64,000 bases of DNA from Apostichopus japonicus (Eukaryota > Echinodermata > Holothuroidea > Aspidochirotida > Stichopodidae), in assembly GCF_037975245.1 (NCBI RefSeq), contig NC_092561.1:10041001-10105000 (forward strand), read 5' to 3'. The position numbers and the translations under genes were made by a program. A model generated the notes under the pieces. It was not told the DNA's origin and searched no databases. It saw only the letters and a list, made by a program, of their open reading frames with translations. Shown in pieces: positions 24,191 through 36,230 of the stretch; positions within the stretch are counted from its first letter, which is position 1; each line of letters opens with the position of its first letter.

Positions 24191-24799
24191 CACAAACTGT
24201 ATTGTTTTTCAAGGGAATTTCAATTTTTTTATTTATTTTTGCACAAATATTCTTGTCATACTGAAAAATAATTTATCTCACGACGATTATGTTCGGTTTA
24301 CCGTGATATCGTCATACATCGACAGACAAGTGTCATCGGTTAGCCATCCATCTAAGAACCCGACAGTGAGGTTAGTCAGATCCCACCAGTTGATTCCTGA
24401 TTTTGATTTTGCGGTATAAATAGCTAATTTAAATCGGTCAGGTACTGATCACTAAACTTGAAGGTATTTTGTCGATTTGCGGTATTGGCCCAAGCTGAAA
24501 AAATGGGGAAAAGAGAGAGACAAAGAGGATGTTTACTCGATTTACATAATTCTTCATAATGTTACACATAGTTGAGATAATGTGAGTCGAGGTTTCAAAT
24601 GTCAGAGATTTCTGTCTATGAGTAGCGTATATATTCAGGTACATTATAGTTATTGATACATGATGACGTCATTTGCAGATCTGTCCAAAGACACATTTTA
24701 TTACAAGTCATTGCTATGACCCCTTTTGGGAATAATTCTCCGCACCCCTCCCCCCCCCTTCCTTCCCCCACGAGAGATCAACACTCATTTGAGTGTTAG

Positions 24800-24865
24800 C
24801 TCTGGAGTATTAGCTCAGTGGTTAACGCCGGTGCCTTCCAATCATAAGGTCCTCCAAGATTAATG
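24800..24865 (+). repeat. tRNA-derived element, truncated copy
   Basis: It has an A-box (TAGCTCAGTGG) and a following arm matching the intact version at 58,371-58,443, but the B-box region is missing here (AAGGTC runs directly into CTCCAAGAT). It lies in the intron between exons 4 and 5 of gene A. Confidence 0.55.
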
Positions 24866-26770
24866 TACGTCGTCCAGTTACAGAGTTGTTGACAATTTAT
24901 AGTCATGGACGTTAAATATGAATCTAAGAGACTGACTTTGGTAAGCTTGCGGCTTTGATAAGCCAATGAGGCTTCTTCGCGAGTTCCTGCTTGCAGGAGG
25001 ATCTAAAATACATACATATCCTACATACATTTGACTATATTTCAAACAAACACTGTTGAGAACACCCCTTGAATACCGACCTGTGCATCCGTCGTACCAG
25101 CGACCCAGTAGACCCTGGCCGCCATGAGCTGCCATTCCCGTCCCTGAGTCCCAACAGTTCTCGTAAAAGTCCCAAATAATTTCACAATATTTGTCTGCTT
25201 CTTGGCAAACTTTTGAGAGAAAATAATGAGGATTCACATTAATATGCAACTGATAAAATGTTATCCCAACTTATTTTATATATAAAAGTATGTTAATATC
25301 AAGAATTTGAAATATTTAACCTTCAATCTTATTATTTCAATTGCATGTACAATGTACACATAGAAGAGCAGCTTTCATGCACCGGTCTTTTACCAGATTC
25401 ACTACAGCGGTTGATGTTGAGTGAACAAGCTTCCGAGGAGTGTTTCACCTTTCTTTGTCAATGTGACCCCAAATGACATTTGTCCTCAAACGATAACAAA
25501 AGCAACCGAGAATCGTCTTACCATCTCCATGATTCCGTTTGTATTTGATAAGGAATAATACCTACTTGTTGGTCCCCCAAATGGTAAACCTTACGTAGCC
25601 TATGTGAAACAGTTCGTATCACCTTAACTTGCTTTCCTTGTGTATGGAGGTGGAGGGTGGGGTAGTGGTAGGGGAAGGTGAAGGGGGTGGCGCACTATAT
25701 GGTTGCGACGATCTTCGTTCAAAGCTTACAGGTCGGTTCTTATATAGCATTTTAAATGGCTATAAATACATTAATAGTATACAAGATATATGGTGATACC
25801 TATATATATTTGTTCATGTGTAAAATATATCAATATTCTCGTCTTACCTGCGTTTACTAAATCGATCGAGAAACCTCGAAGTTGTCCGCTTCTTTCATCT
25901 CTAAAAGAGTGAAACAGAAAATACCTTTGTTATTCGTCTATCAAGATGAGTCTACATCAGTTCACAACTATATTAAAACTAGGTGTTTACTGTAGCAACA
26001 TGATTTGGTGGGGGGGGGGGGTGTTTAGGCAACAAGGTGTAATGAAACAGACATGATGCGCAGGTCCTTTTGGGTGGGCATAGGAGAACAATATTTTCTT
26101 TATGTGAGTAGTATGAAGAGCAAACGTTGGCAATATTTTCAGCTTTTTTTCTCCCTGTTGGTAGATAGGACAGGGCTAGGATGGGCGAATCTACTGATTT
26201 CTAATTTCATTCAAAACGAGGGTTATCAAAATGTCAAATTTAAATATTTTTATTCATTTCAATCTAACCGAACACCGGCTCGATACTCGATGTGAATGAT
26301 TGAGAGGTGGGGTTGGGGGGGGGGGGGGGGCGGTGAGCAGTATTTTCTACCGATACCTGTCTACAGGGTTCCCTTTTCTGAGAAATTCTGGATTCGCCAA
26401 TAGCTATAAATGTAATTTTTGAGAACGATTTGTTTTTAGAGCTAAATTGATTGTTTAATAAAATCTTCGCTAAGGACTATTCTTTTCAGGGAACTGAATC
26501 TAGTAGTTTGTCTAACTAGGATCTATAACACCTTATTTAAAGGTATACACGAATTAATTGACAGATTGTCGGAAATTTCCTTTAATGAACTCACATGTAC
26601 TCCAAAGCGTGTCCGGAATGGCCTGCTGCAAAAGTCCATACATAATCATTTGTGGCAGCTGTATCTGTAGATCTGTATGTAGGAGAAAACACATGGTCAC
26701 CATTTGTGACGTCACTCGCAACAAAATGCATGTAATTACTGATAAACTATTCATCGCTACTAGCCTACTA

Positions 26771-26814
<44 letters not shown>

Positions 26815-27774
26815 AGAAAGAAAACATATGCATCATTTGTTTTTTTCAAAAAGTACTTTCCTGGAGGTCTTTACTCTCCAAATTGTTCTCAGACATTTTT
26901 AAGGAACACAATGTCCCAACAAGGACAATTTTTTCGAAGGTTGTTATAAGCACAGTTTAAGAATTTTGGCCAAAGGTGACCATATTTGACTATCTAGCAT
27001 ATTTGGGGCCAATACAGCATACCTTTAAGGAATAAGGTTGTCGTTAATGGTTGTACCTTTTACCCAAGTTATTCATAAATGAGTGTTTCCATCTAGAATG
27101 ACCTCCATACTGTAAATTAACATAGATGATATTAAATGTATTATATCATATGACTGAGTGTGACTAAGGTTTGACAGGAAAGCGAACAATAACATATTTG
27201 TTCTCTCAAAGTGTTGTTCTAATTACAAAGGGCGCAAATTTCATTTGTGTCTGTCCGTCTACGTAATAGAATGTATTTGTTGAATGTATTTGTTGAATGT
27301 ATAGGAAAGGGGTATTATATTTAAATATAGTACAAATTCATAAATATTCAAATATAAGAATTATCAAGACTTTTAAATAACATTTAGTGCCATATCAGAC
27401 AACGGTTAAGAAAATGTTAATTGATTTTCACTTTTTAACTGATAATTCTCCATTCAAGGGATATTCCGGTGGCGGATAATGTCCCTAGGTAAAGTATATA
27501 TATAATGTCCCTAGGTAAAGTATAGTTGATTGAATGTAACTTATTTTTGACTGGCTAAACCCTTGATTCATCCCTGGATTAGATCACTGTAGATATATAG
27601 TCTTTAATGTTATATCGGCAAACTGGTCTTCAAAAGGTTTATTTCCTGTTATATAGTCTTCTTGTTGATTTAACCTTGAAAACAGACACATGTGGAATGT
27701 TTGCTTAGCTGACAAGGTTCACTGTATTTAAAATATGCACCATCTTTCTAAAGATATTATTTTCTTCTGTATAT

Positions 27775-28250
27775 ATGGTCTAAGTGAGTTCATAATTATT
27801 ATTAAAAAAAGACGATTTTAAGCTGAAGGGCCGTGATGACATCATTAACCCTATACTTTTGCCAGATGCCTTCACAATATTGTTAATATTATGTTCCTCT
27901 GTATATAAGTGAGTTCATAATTGTAACGAAAAAAAAACAAAACAAATTTAAGCTGAAATGCCTCGAACATTCTTCCTATACTGTTGTCAGTTGCATTCAC
28001 AAGATTCTTAATAATTTTTTACCTCTGTTAGTGAGTTCATAATTATAACGGGAAAAACGTTTTAAACTGAGATGCCGTGATGACATCATTAACCCTATAC
28101 TGTTGCCAGATGCATTCACAAGATTCTTAATATTATTTTCCTCTATATATAAGTTAGTTCTTAATAATAACGAGAAAAAAAATTAAGCTGAAATGCCATG
28201 ATGACATCATTCACCCTATATACTGTTGCCAGATGCATTCACAAAATACC
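27775..28250. repeat. four tandem copies of a ~125-bp unit in intron 1 of gene A
   Basis: Each unit holds GTGAGTTCATAATTATAACG, an A-run, AAGCTGAAATGCC, ATGACATCATTAACCCTATA and TTGCCAGATGCATTCACAA. Gene C has only about two copies at the matching place (54,360-54,600). Confidence 0.7.
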
Positions 28251-28264
28251 ACCAAAAAGGTGCA

Positions 28265-28490
28265 AATTTTTCTCCAAAGAAAATGCTATGAGGATGGAGG
28301 TTTGACCTCTAGATTGCAGACAAATGCAGTTTTATCAACCAATCAACGTCAGCCAACGGATATTCCATTTAACAATTCAAATCCTCAAGTTTCAACTGAA
28401 ACTGTCAAAAGATTAGAAAGCGCTAAAATAAACAAATGGAAAACATGTGGAAATTACGTACAGCCTATATAACGGTGAGCCCCTCCCGTT
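28265..28490 (+). other. arm-1-specific ~225-bp segment with a 79-codon ORF
   Basis: Arm 2 runs directly from the CCACCAAAAAG-like sequence into TTTGGGGTTGAAACATTC, whereas arm 1 has this extra segment. An ORF (28,233-28,472) ends inside it. Its residue composition is balanced and protein-like (for example TETVKRLESAKINKWKTCG), but I recognise no family. It may be a transduplicated exon or a transposon piece. Confidence 0.35.
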
Positions 28491-31239
28491 TGATCAGTTG
28501 AAATTTGGGGTTGAAACATTCAAGGTACACATATCACCGAATGGTTATTGATTTATTGCTAGTTTGGAGTGTTGCAAGATGAATAATATACCATAAACAC
28601 TAACCGTAACCCTAGATCAAGGTTTTGGGCATGCGTATTAAGTTGAAAATGAATTATGGAAGGCACGTCATAGCGAAACCATGTACAGGGATAAAACGCA
28701 GATCAAATTGAAAATACAATATAAAATCGAATGCTTATATATACTTTGGCATACCTTTATCACAGTGTAGTCTTAGGCCAAACACAGGTGTTGCACTCGT
28801 AACCTAATGACCCGAAATCGTGACATTGTATATGTATATTGTGACAGAGTTATTTATTACCCATATCTCTATCTCATCGGTAAAGAAATTATTTTTTTTG
28901 ACCTTCCAATAGGACTCAGTTACATTCCACCAGCATCATGGTTAATCATACCATCTTTATTATACCGCAATACTTGGCAAGATTGGAAGGAATTATTCTC
29001 AGGTATAGAGATGTAGCCTCCTATAGATATACAGTTTACAGTGTCCATGGATGATAATACCCTATATGCAGTATTGTACGTGATCCATCAAAATACATCT
29101 AACTGTATTCCTTTTTTCTATATCAATAGATAAGTGGATCTTTAACAGTTTACTTTGACCTTCAATCATCTTCTTTACGAAGCCCTTCTGCCAGATTATT
29201 AGCTCTACATCGCGCCACTGTATACTAATCAGAAAGCCAGTTAGCTTTGTGATTCATTGCCATACAATGTGTTCAAAATTCCACATAACTATCTGACTGT
29301 AGAGCAGCTGAGTTCAATTTGTCCAAGAATTAAGAGAGAACCAGAAAAGATGTGTAGCAACCCTTGTGGGCATCAACCATGTCATTCACTCATAAGCCTT
29401 TTTCAGTATATACATAAAATTGTTTCAATATCCAGAAATAACAGTCTTCCTATGTGAAATATAGACATGTTTTACCAAATTTGAGCTGGCTTATCCCTTC
29501 AATTATTGTTGAGAGTAACATGACATTGTTTATACACTGTGAAATAGTTTTGAGAAAATAGCCAATTTTTTCCACCATTTGAGATAACCTGTTGACCCCT
29601 CAGAGGGTGAAAACTGATAGGAGGTTTAAGTACACGTTTTAAGCACGAGTATGACCACTGACGCAGATTTCATTACCTGGATGCCAGGTATGTTTCGTTG
29701 AAGACCTATAGAGCCCCTTAACAGACTGAACGGAAGTGAATTTGACCAAACTATGTTCATCCAAAGAGAATCATAGCATTGGAGAATTTGCAGATTAATT
29801 GCAGCTTCAATTTTATCAGACTTTGATGCCTGTTGACCTCATGTGACCTTTGATTTCTACCAGTTTCAATGATTATCCTTGCACTCACCAAGTTAGATCT
29901 ACATACTAAGTATGAAGTTCGAAGTACTTCTTGTGTTATCGTGTTTACAAGATTTTCAGATGTTGACCACATTGACCTTTGACCTCCACCAATTACAGTA
30001 GGGTTCTTAAACTCAACAAGCTGAATCTACATATCATGTACGTGTTATTGGCTGGATTGCAGAGGGCCGCCATTGGCGCAGAACCATATCATGTTTCTAC
30101 GTGGCGAAGTACCCGGAAGTGGCAACATTTGTTCTTAGTGATTTTGAAGCACAAAATACATTTTAGAAAGAATTAGCTAAATATATCTTGCGAACACATT
30201 CTCTTTCATTCTTTTTTTTTTAGCTATTTATTGATTCATGTGGATGGGTCACTACCCCCGACACTCCCTCACCTACCACTCCAGTTGATACGCGTTTGTT
30301 GTAATATGCAGATGCTGCTAATAAGTTGCCAGATTCTTACCAGTGTCACTGAAGGACTTCGGTGAGCGTCCAATCGCAACCGAGGAAAGAATAATCGCTA
30401 ACATCGAAACGAACACGACAAATACAATGACTACCAAGATGTAAAACCGTGGAACACCGCATGTATCCATTGGTTTAGTTTCATTATTCGTGGATCCAGA
30501 GATCATCCCCAATGTATCCGAGTGTACTAACGAATCCATTCTTTCTTCGACAGGCATCTTGACTTTCTGACAAATCAAAACAGGCTAGACTATACCTGAA
30601 TGTGTCAATCAGTGATCGGGCGTAGTATATGGTTCAAACTAACTTCGAACTCATGTCTTTAATGACACATAACCTCACGTTCCAAGGGACGCCAAAAGTA
30701 TAGAAAATATTGACGGCAAATCACGTACAGGACTCGTCCTCTGTTCAGTGTTTGGTCATGAAGCAACCATATCATATGATATTGTCATATGTGGAATCTA
30801 TTGAAGTGCGCACTATAAAAACAAGGGGGTCAGTTTGAAAGAGATCATTGAAAGAGGTTGGGAGCGATAGAAGATGGAACGTATTTCGTCACAGGCATGG
30901 GCAAAGGCAAACGAAAAAACCTAAAGGCGTGAAGAAATGAGCTTACTTGATTGGGAGGGGGGGGGGGCGGAATGTCTGGTGGAAAGATACCCAATAAACG
31001 TTGTGCTATTAACCATACATGACATTACCCCCGTGTTTTCGCCATTATATGGTATATATTGTTGGCATATCGAAATTCGCAGTCCCTAACATTGCTTCTT
31101 TTTCGTTCCCCGGCACATAATCCTTTGCCTGGAGGTCACCGCCCTACATTTTCAGTATTTCATATTTGATTCCCTTCCGTGACCTTTCAGGTCAAAGAAT
31201 CTACATATACAATGGCGTGGTTTGAATTCTCTTGACGAA

Positions 31240-31470
31240 AGAGAACCTTTATACTAGTATCCATAATTAATGGAACTCACTCAAAACATGTGATAACAGT
31301 TCACCGAAAGCCCATCACTACCTGGGGACTTATCATCATTAACCATTGAACTTAAAACTCGGAAACATTCATTCAGGCTAAGCTCTCCTTATCCCTAATC
31401 CCTCCTAATCCCCTGGCATAGAGTGTTGTTGCCGGGCAGATCATCTAAAAATATGTCCGGAAAACAGTTA
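31240..31470 (-). mobile_element. LINE reverse-transcriptase remnant in arm 1
   Basis: It is the inverted counterpart of 48,610-48,815, including the DDKSPGSDG-type motif. The remainder of the element present in arm 2 is absent, with the break near 31,232-31,240. Confidence 0.7.
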
Positions 31471-31639
31471 CCTGAAAGTATATAGACTACTGTAAAAGTC
31501 CTTCATCTCTGAAAGAATACTTACGTTGTTAGTGATTTCATCGCCGTCCGTATTAGTAGTGTCTACAAATCCTCTTATATCTTTCTCTTTTGTGTTCACC
31601 CTGCTCATTAACCTGTCTGTATTCTGTGTGTGATTTTGT

Positions 31640-31800
31640 CCCTTATGTTACTGTAACTTGTCATTCAGCCTCTGAAGAAGAACCTACAAGGATCGAACGT
31701 CAGACCCACTTACATTTACACTTTCTCTTACACAGGCACTTAAGTGGATAAGCAGTTTGCTAACAGTTTTGTTTTATTTAAAAGTTAGGTAAAACTCATG
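31640..31800 (+). mobile_element. copy of the 6-kb short retroelement, arm 1
   Basis: CATTCAGCCTCTGAAGAAG ... GGATCGAACGTCAG ... GTGGATAAGCAGTTTGCTAAC matches the element at 6,014-6,182 in reverse orientation. Arm 2 has it at 48,310-48,460. The ribozyme-like core is more degenerate here. Confidence 0.6.
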
Positions 31801-32518
31801 ACTTGAAAATATCCTCACAATCCTCATTAGGTGGCGTCTGAATCCCAACAATGCGAAAGTTATTTCGTCTTGACATGCGTTCCAGTTTGAAACCAGTGCA
31901 GTCTTCAGGGCGTCTACTCTTTTCTTGAAGTCATTTGTCTCATATTCCTTCGTTATTAGAGTGTTCTCTATTTCGTCAATTCGCTTACTTTGAAATATCA
32001 GGACGCGAATTTCAATCTAATTTGAATACTCTTGTTGTTATTTAGGCTTCTTTCAATCTTTCGATCTCTAGGTTTCAAACGTATTGTGATACTGACAGAA
32101 GTCTAGTCGTTTTGAATCGGATTGTCGGAGATTAGTTGAACATTCACGCCAAGGATGGGTGATTAAATATATAATGTCAGTTATAAATAATGGAAATATT
32201 GTATTTCTTTCACAATTTTAATATCATTTCAAATTGAAGTCGTAACGATCAACGTTTCATAAGTTTGGCTATCAAATCGAGTTGTCGGTATTTTTATTAA
32301 ATTCCGTTCATGCCGTTAATTCATTGGCGAGATTGGACACCTCCCTTCCCCGTACGCACATCCTCCGACCACGGGCAGGTGACATCATGTTACTCAGATT
32401 CTCAAAACTGCGATGTTCAGCCGAACATTTAGAATGTTCATGGCACATAAGAGCAACTTAACAAGATTGGTCTTTGCCAAAGGTTTTAACCTACTCCTTC
32501 CTCTCCCCTCATCTCACG

Positions 32519-32563
32519 CCCCCACCCCACCCCACCCCACCCCACCCCACCCCACCCCACCAC
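32519..32563. repeat. (CCCCA)n simple repeat
   Basis: Nine or so CCCCA units. The matching place in arm 2 (about 47,530-47,585) has GGGGT units followed by GGAGA units. Confidence 0.85.
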
Positions 32564-33634
32564 CAGAACCGAAAACAAAATTAAAGCAAAATGAAATAGA
32601 AATAATTGCAGATATTCAAGTAGGCAGAGGTTCATATTTATTCGTCTTTTTTTCAGTTATCCATGCGAATTCTATCCTTTCAATTCTATTCCTTTTATGT
32701 TATATTCTAAATGGACCCTTTAACCTTTAAATGTATAAAATACATGCCCTTTGTAGCACAGAGAATGCACCGTGGAAATTCGTACGCAATATTCAGCAAA
32801 AACTGTTTTGTTTAAGTTCATGCCAGGGTAACTGAATTTGGCTAAGTGATAAAAAATATATATATATATATAAAAAACGGATAATTCGTTGAAAAATCGA
32901 CAGGCTACAGTTCAAAGAGGCTTACTATATTTCAGTACAGATGTTTCATTTTATACAACACAGCTGCATCTCGAAGTGCACGAGTTAAAGACAGTCATTT
33001 TTTTGGCATGAAAACTTGCCGCTATGCCTTGGTATGACACAGAAAATAGTTGTCGATTTTTTTTTTTGTAGAAAAGCTCTGTAATTGTAAATGTAATTGT
33101 AAAATTTTCTATCATGTTTTTTTTTAAGATTTGTTATTGATATTTTAACCTCATTGTAATAATTTCTATGATGTTTTTTTTAAGAGCTAGAAACAATTGA
33201 AGCGTAAAATTTCAAACTTGATTTCAATTTATCACTCTAATATTTTTGATATTTAAGATATCAATTAAACAAAAGTGTAAAAACAAGAAACTTAAGTAGA
33301 CAACTGACTGCACCAAACACAGCTTGTTTCACTGGCGTGACGTCAGGACTTCTTCTGATATCACGTTAAGAATCCAGACATTTCGATGGTGTTCCCTGTG
33401 CACGTTTAAAATCTGTTGCAAGTAGAAAACATATGACGATTTGAAGAACTGATTTGGGTTTAACTAGCTTCGATTCTCTTGGGATGAAATCCGTTGTGAC
33501 ACTAAAATGGTGGCATGACAGGCCAAACGAATCAACACATATTCGAATGCCAAAGATAATATCGATAACGAGGACAGAAAATTTGGTGACGATCAACGCG
33601 ATGAAGAAGATGATTACTATAACAATGATTGGCG

Positions 33635-33755
33635 ATGACGACGGTGGAGATGGAGATGGAGACGAAGATGAAGATGACGTTGACGATGATGAAGAGGACG
33701 ATGACGAAGGCGACGATGACGACGATAGCGATGGCGATGACGATGGCTTAATCGT
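33635..33755. repeat. GAY (GAC/GAT) trinucleotide tract
   Basis: It encodes only Asp/Glu/Gly runs in one frame and lies in the intron 7 counterpart of psi-B. The arm-2 equivalent is 45,925-46,065, of different length. It is a microsatellite and not a gene. Confidence 0.8.
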
Positions 33756-35142
33756 TTCCTCGATGATAACATGTTCAATAGGTTATATCACGCTCAAATA
33801 AGATGAACATAGTCCTAAATAGAACGCAATTCGAATTAAGCCCAACGGAATATCCCAGCTACTTGCCGGACATATCATTCTCTAGTGCATATTTGTAATA
33901 GACCGAGGAAAGATCATTCATTGAGAAAAAGAAAACAAACTCCAGAATAGGTATATCAAACTTCATAGGCATATGAAGGAAAGTGCAACACGTTTTGATA
34001 TGTGTTATAAGTACAAATACAAGTCAGCCTGAGTTTTAGGTTAGCTTGTAAATATTCGCAACTAGATAGCAACTATAACATTTAAAAGCAATATCTCTAA
34101 CATTGACTCTTGCTTTACTTTACATACCATTAGCAGTCAGACTTATTGATTATTTCGACGCAGTCCCAGAAAGGTAGACAACAGTTATTTGGTCATATCA
34201 AGACTGATCTAATTATCGTGCAATTAAAGAAATGTTTCTCATGTAGCATAGCATTTCCCAAATCACCTTTACTTCGAAGCTGTAATACGGTAACTAAATT
34301 ACTTTGGATATGTTGTTAATATGGGCGAAAGATACTGCTATTATTCTAGCTTATCTTCTATATCGCTTTTAATTATTGACAAAATGTCCCTTTGAACATC
34401 TAAGCCTCGACAATGGAAGTGACTGTTCTATTTACACTAGCAAACAGACCATTATGTCATTTTATCAGGTGCAACATCAAACTAAATACGAAAATATAAT
34501 TAAATCAATAATACTTAACGTTAATATTTAGGCCAGCAATGAGAAAATGACGTCAGCATCGATTTAGCTTAAAGGAGCGTTCCTAAGATTTAGCATATTT
34601 ATTAAGTTGAATATTTTTATTAAGTTGAATATCTTGAAAACCGCAACAGCAATTGAAGCATTACCAGCACCTTTCTTGTTTTTTTTTCTCCTCTTTTTAG
34701 GTTCGTGTTCTGTAATTTATCTTGGACTATATGAGATAGCAAAACTAAAATTCTGTCTAATGTTACATTTTAATACCTACCATGTGCTTCGTAGAGATCA
34801 GACCTCGCTGTATTTCCCATTGGCTCGAATTCGATCAAATGCTTCATTCCACCATGTGTCCAGTTGGCAATCCTGTCTCATCATAATAGACGGAGCGGAA
34901 AGAGTACACTTGTAGTCCAATTCGTTTGTTGTTAAATGATGTAATTCCTTTTGTAATTTTTCAGACAACGCAGCGAATCCACAATCAACCTACAAAACAT
35001 TGCAAAAGCAAATAAAACATAAAGCGCAACAGTTATATATTTATATCTTTAAGCAGAATTTGTAGGAAAAATTGCGAGTGCTCGTTATTTTGCTATTTGG
35101 CATTTCAGTATACGCCACCCGATACACACAGAGAACACAGTT

Positions 35143-35400
35143 ACTATTGTAAATCTTAAAGTTTTTGTACCGAAGTAAGAACGGAACGTGCTATAAATCG
35201 GTAGCATGTGCTATTAAGATTACAATAAGAACTGAGGTTATGTTTAATCCCAACAAATCCAGTTGTCGGGATTTGTCGGGATTACACATAATTCTCAGTT
35301 CTTACATGTAAACCTAATAGCACATGCTACCGATTTATCATATTTATCAGCACAATCCAGTTTTTACCGTGTTACAAAATTTAAAGATTTACAGAAATTT
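35143..35400. mobile_element. foldback (long-TIR) MITE, arm 1 copy
   Basis: AATCGGTAGCATGTGCTATT and its complement AATAGCACATGCTACCGATT, together with CAGTTCTTAC/GTAAGAACTG, form two arms of about 110 bp around a short loop containing repeated TTGTCGGGATT. Arm 2 has the same element at about 44,268-44,515. Confidence 0.75.
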
Positions 35401-36230
35401 ACTGTAATCTCTCTGTGAATCGGCTGTGTATACACAATAACATATGTAAAATGTCTCGAATGCTTCAGAGTATTTACTAAATTATAACATATCAGAGTAC
35501 TTCTTTGTAATCTGTTGTCAAACATATAAATAACAAATCAGGGGCTGAACACGTATTGACCCACCCCATACCCCACGACCCCATACCCCACGGCCCCATC
35601 AGCCCACGACACTGTCTGTTGCACATATAAGTAACGTTTCATACCTCTTTTTGTTTGAAACCAACGATAAATTCTTCTATTGAAGGATAGTATAGCGAGC
35701 GTTGGATTTGTCAAAACACTGCGAATTGAAGGGAAATATATATTTAACAAAAATAAAACCCTATTATACAGTAACGGTGCACTGTCAAGGGAAGGAAATT
35801 AATCTCTTGCATACTTTATGTGATCTTCATTATCATCGAATATTTCTATATTCCATATCTCTCAAAAGAAACAAAATATATTGCCTCTCTCATTCAGTTA
35901 CTTCTCAATTTGATCGTCATGTCACGGCTAATCAGAGGAAACCGTTTGACAATGGTCTTATTTCAATTTCCAAACAATAAAAATGGAACTTAAAATATCA
36001 CGTCAAATATCAATACAAACAGCTGACAAGAAAGGTATTGTAGGAGCGCCATCTCACCATTGTGGTTTACAAGACGTGTCGACGGATCGCAGTGGTCTGC
36101 TAACAGTGCAAGTACGGTACGGTAAGGTGATACCAACTTATACAAACAGTAGTGGCGCTTTGACTGTGACCTTGATTTCGTTGGTAGTGTTTCCTGAAGA
36201 GCACACAAACCGTTGGACATCACAATAGCG

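Larger units (their letters stand above)
20998..30557 (-). pseudogene. gene A: frameshifted inverted copy of gene C (SBP-type membrane protein)
   Basis: Eight exons on the minus strand match gene C one to one: 30,557-30,341, 26,664-26,595, 25,900-25,848, 25,209-25,081, 24,494-24,302, 23,017-22,946, 22,039-21,826, 21,047-20,998. All splice dinucleotides are intact and most exons encode near-identical protein. Exon 5 is 193 nt instead of 200: after CAGTACCTGACC, nine bases in C are replaced by two. This shifts the frame into a TAG at 24,426-24,424. The product would end at 179 residues, with the membrane anchor and first lobe only, and the transcript would be a nonsense-mediated decay candidate. 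It is probably a recent pseudogene. A sequencing error or a polymorphic allele cannot be excluded. Confidence 0.8.
33366..35718 (-). pseudogene. psi-B: 3' fragment (exons 6-8) of gene B, inverted
   Basis: Three minus-strand segments match the last exons of gene B. Exon 6 is 35,718-35,645 (74 nt, 2 bases too long). Exon 7 is 34,989-34,781 (209 nt, 5 bases deleted near its end). Exon 8 is 33,412-33,366 (47 nt, intact, ending SKCLDS and stop). Both indels shift the frame. Exons 1-5 and the promoter are absent because the inverted duplication broke in intron 5, so the fragment was never an autonomous gene. Confidence 0.85.
19190..35803. repeat. arm 1 of a giant imperfect inverted repeat
   Basis: Reading this stretch on the minus strand reproduces 43,850-64,000 in order, with single-base differences and indels. 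Anchors are exons of gene A against gene C, the psi-B exons against gene B exons 6-8, the foldback element, the CCCCA and GAY simple repeats, and the outer segment 19,205-19,480 against 63,735-63,990. The inner edge is sharp: homology stops at about 35,803, opposite 43,850 in intron 5 of gene B. The arm lacks about 2.75 kb of LINE, minisatellite and flank present in arm 2 and carries about 225 bp that arm 2 lacks. The outer edge may extend further, since arm 2 runs off the window. Confidence 0.9.

Noticed and set aside
32413-32730. 105-codon Pro-rich ORF
   Set aside because: Created by the (CCCCA)n repeat; the arm-2 copy has a different tract and frame.
33454-33801. 115-codon acidic ORF
   Set aside because: Same GAY microsatellite, running antisense over the intron and exon 8 of psi-B.
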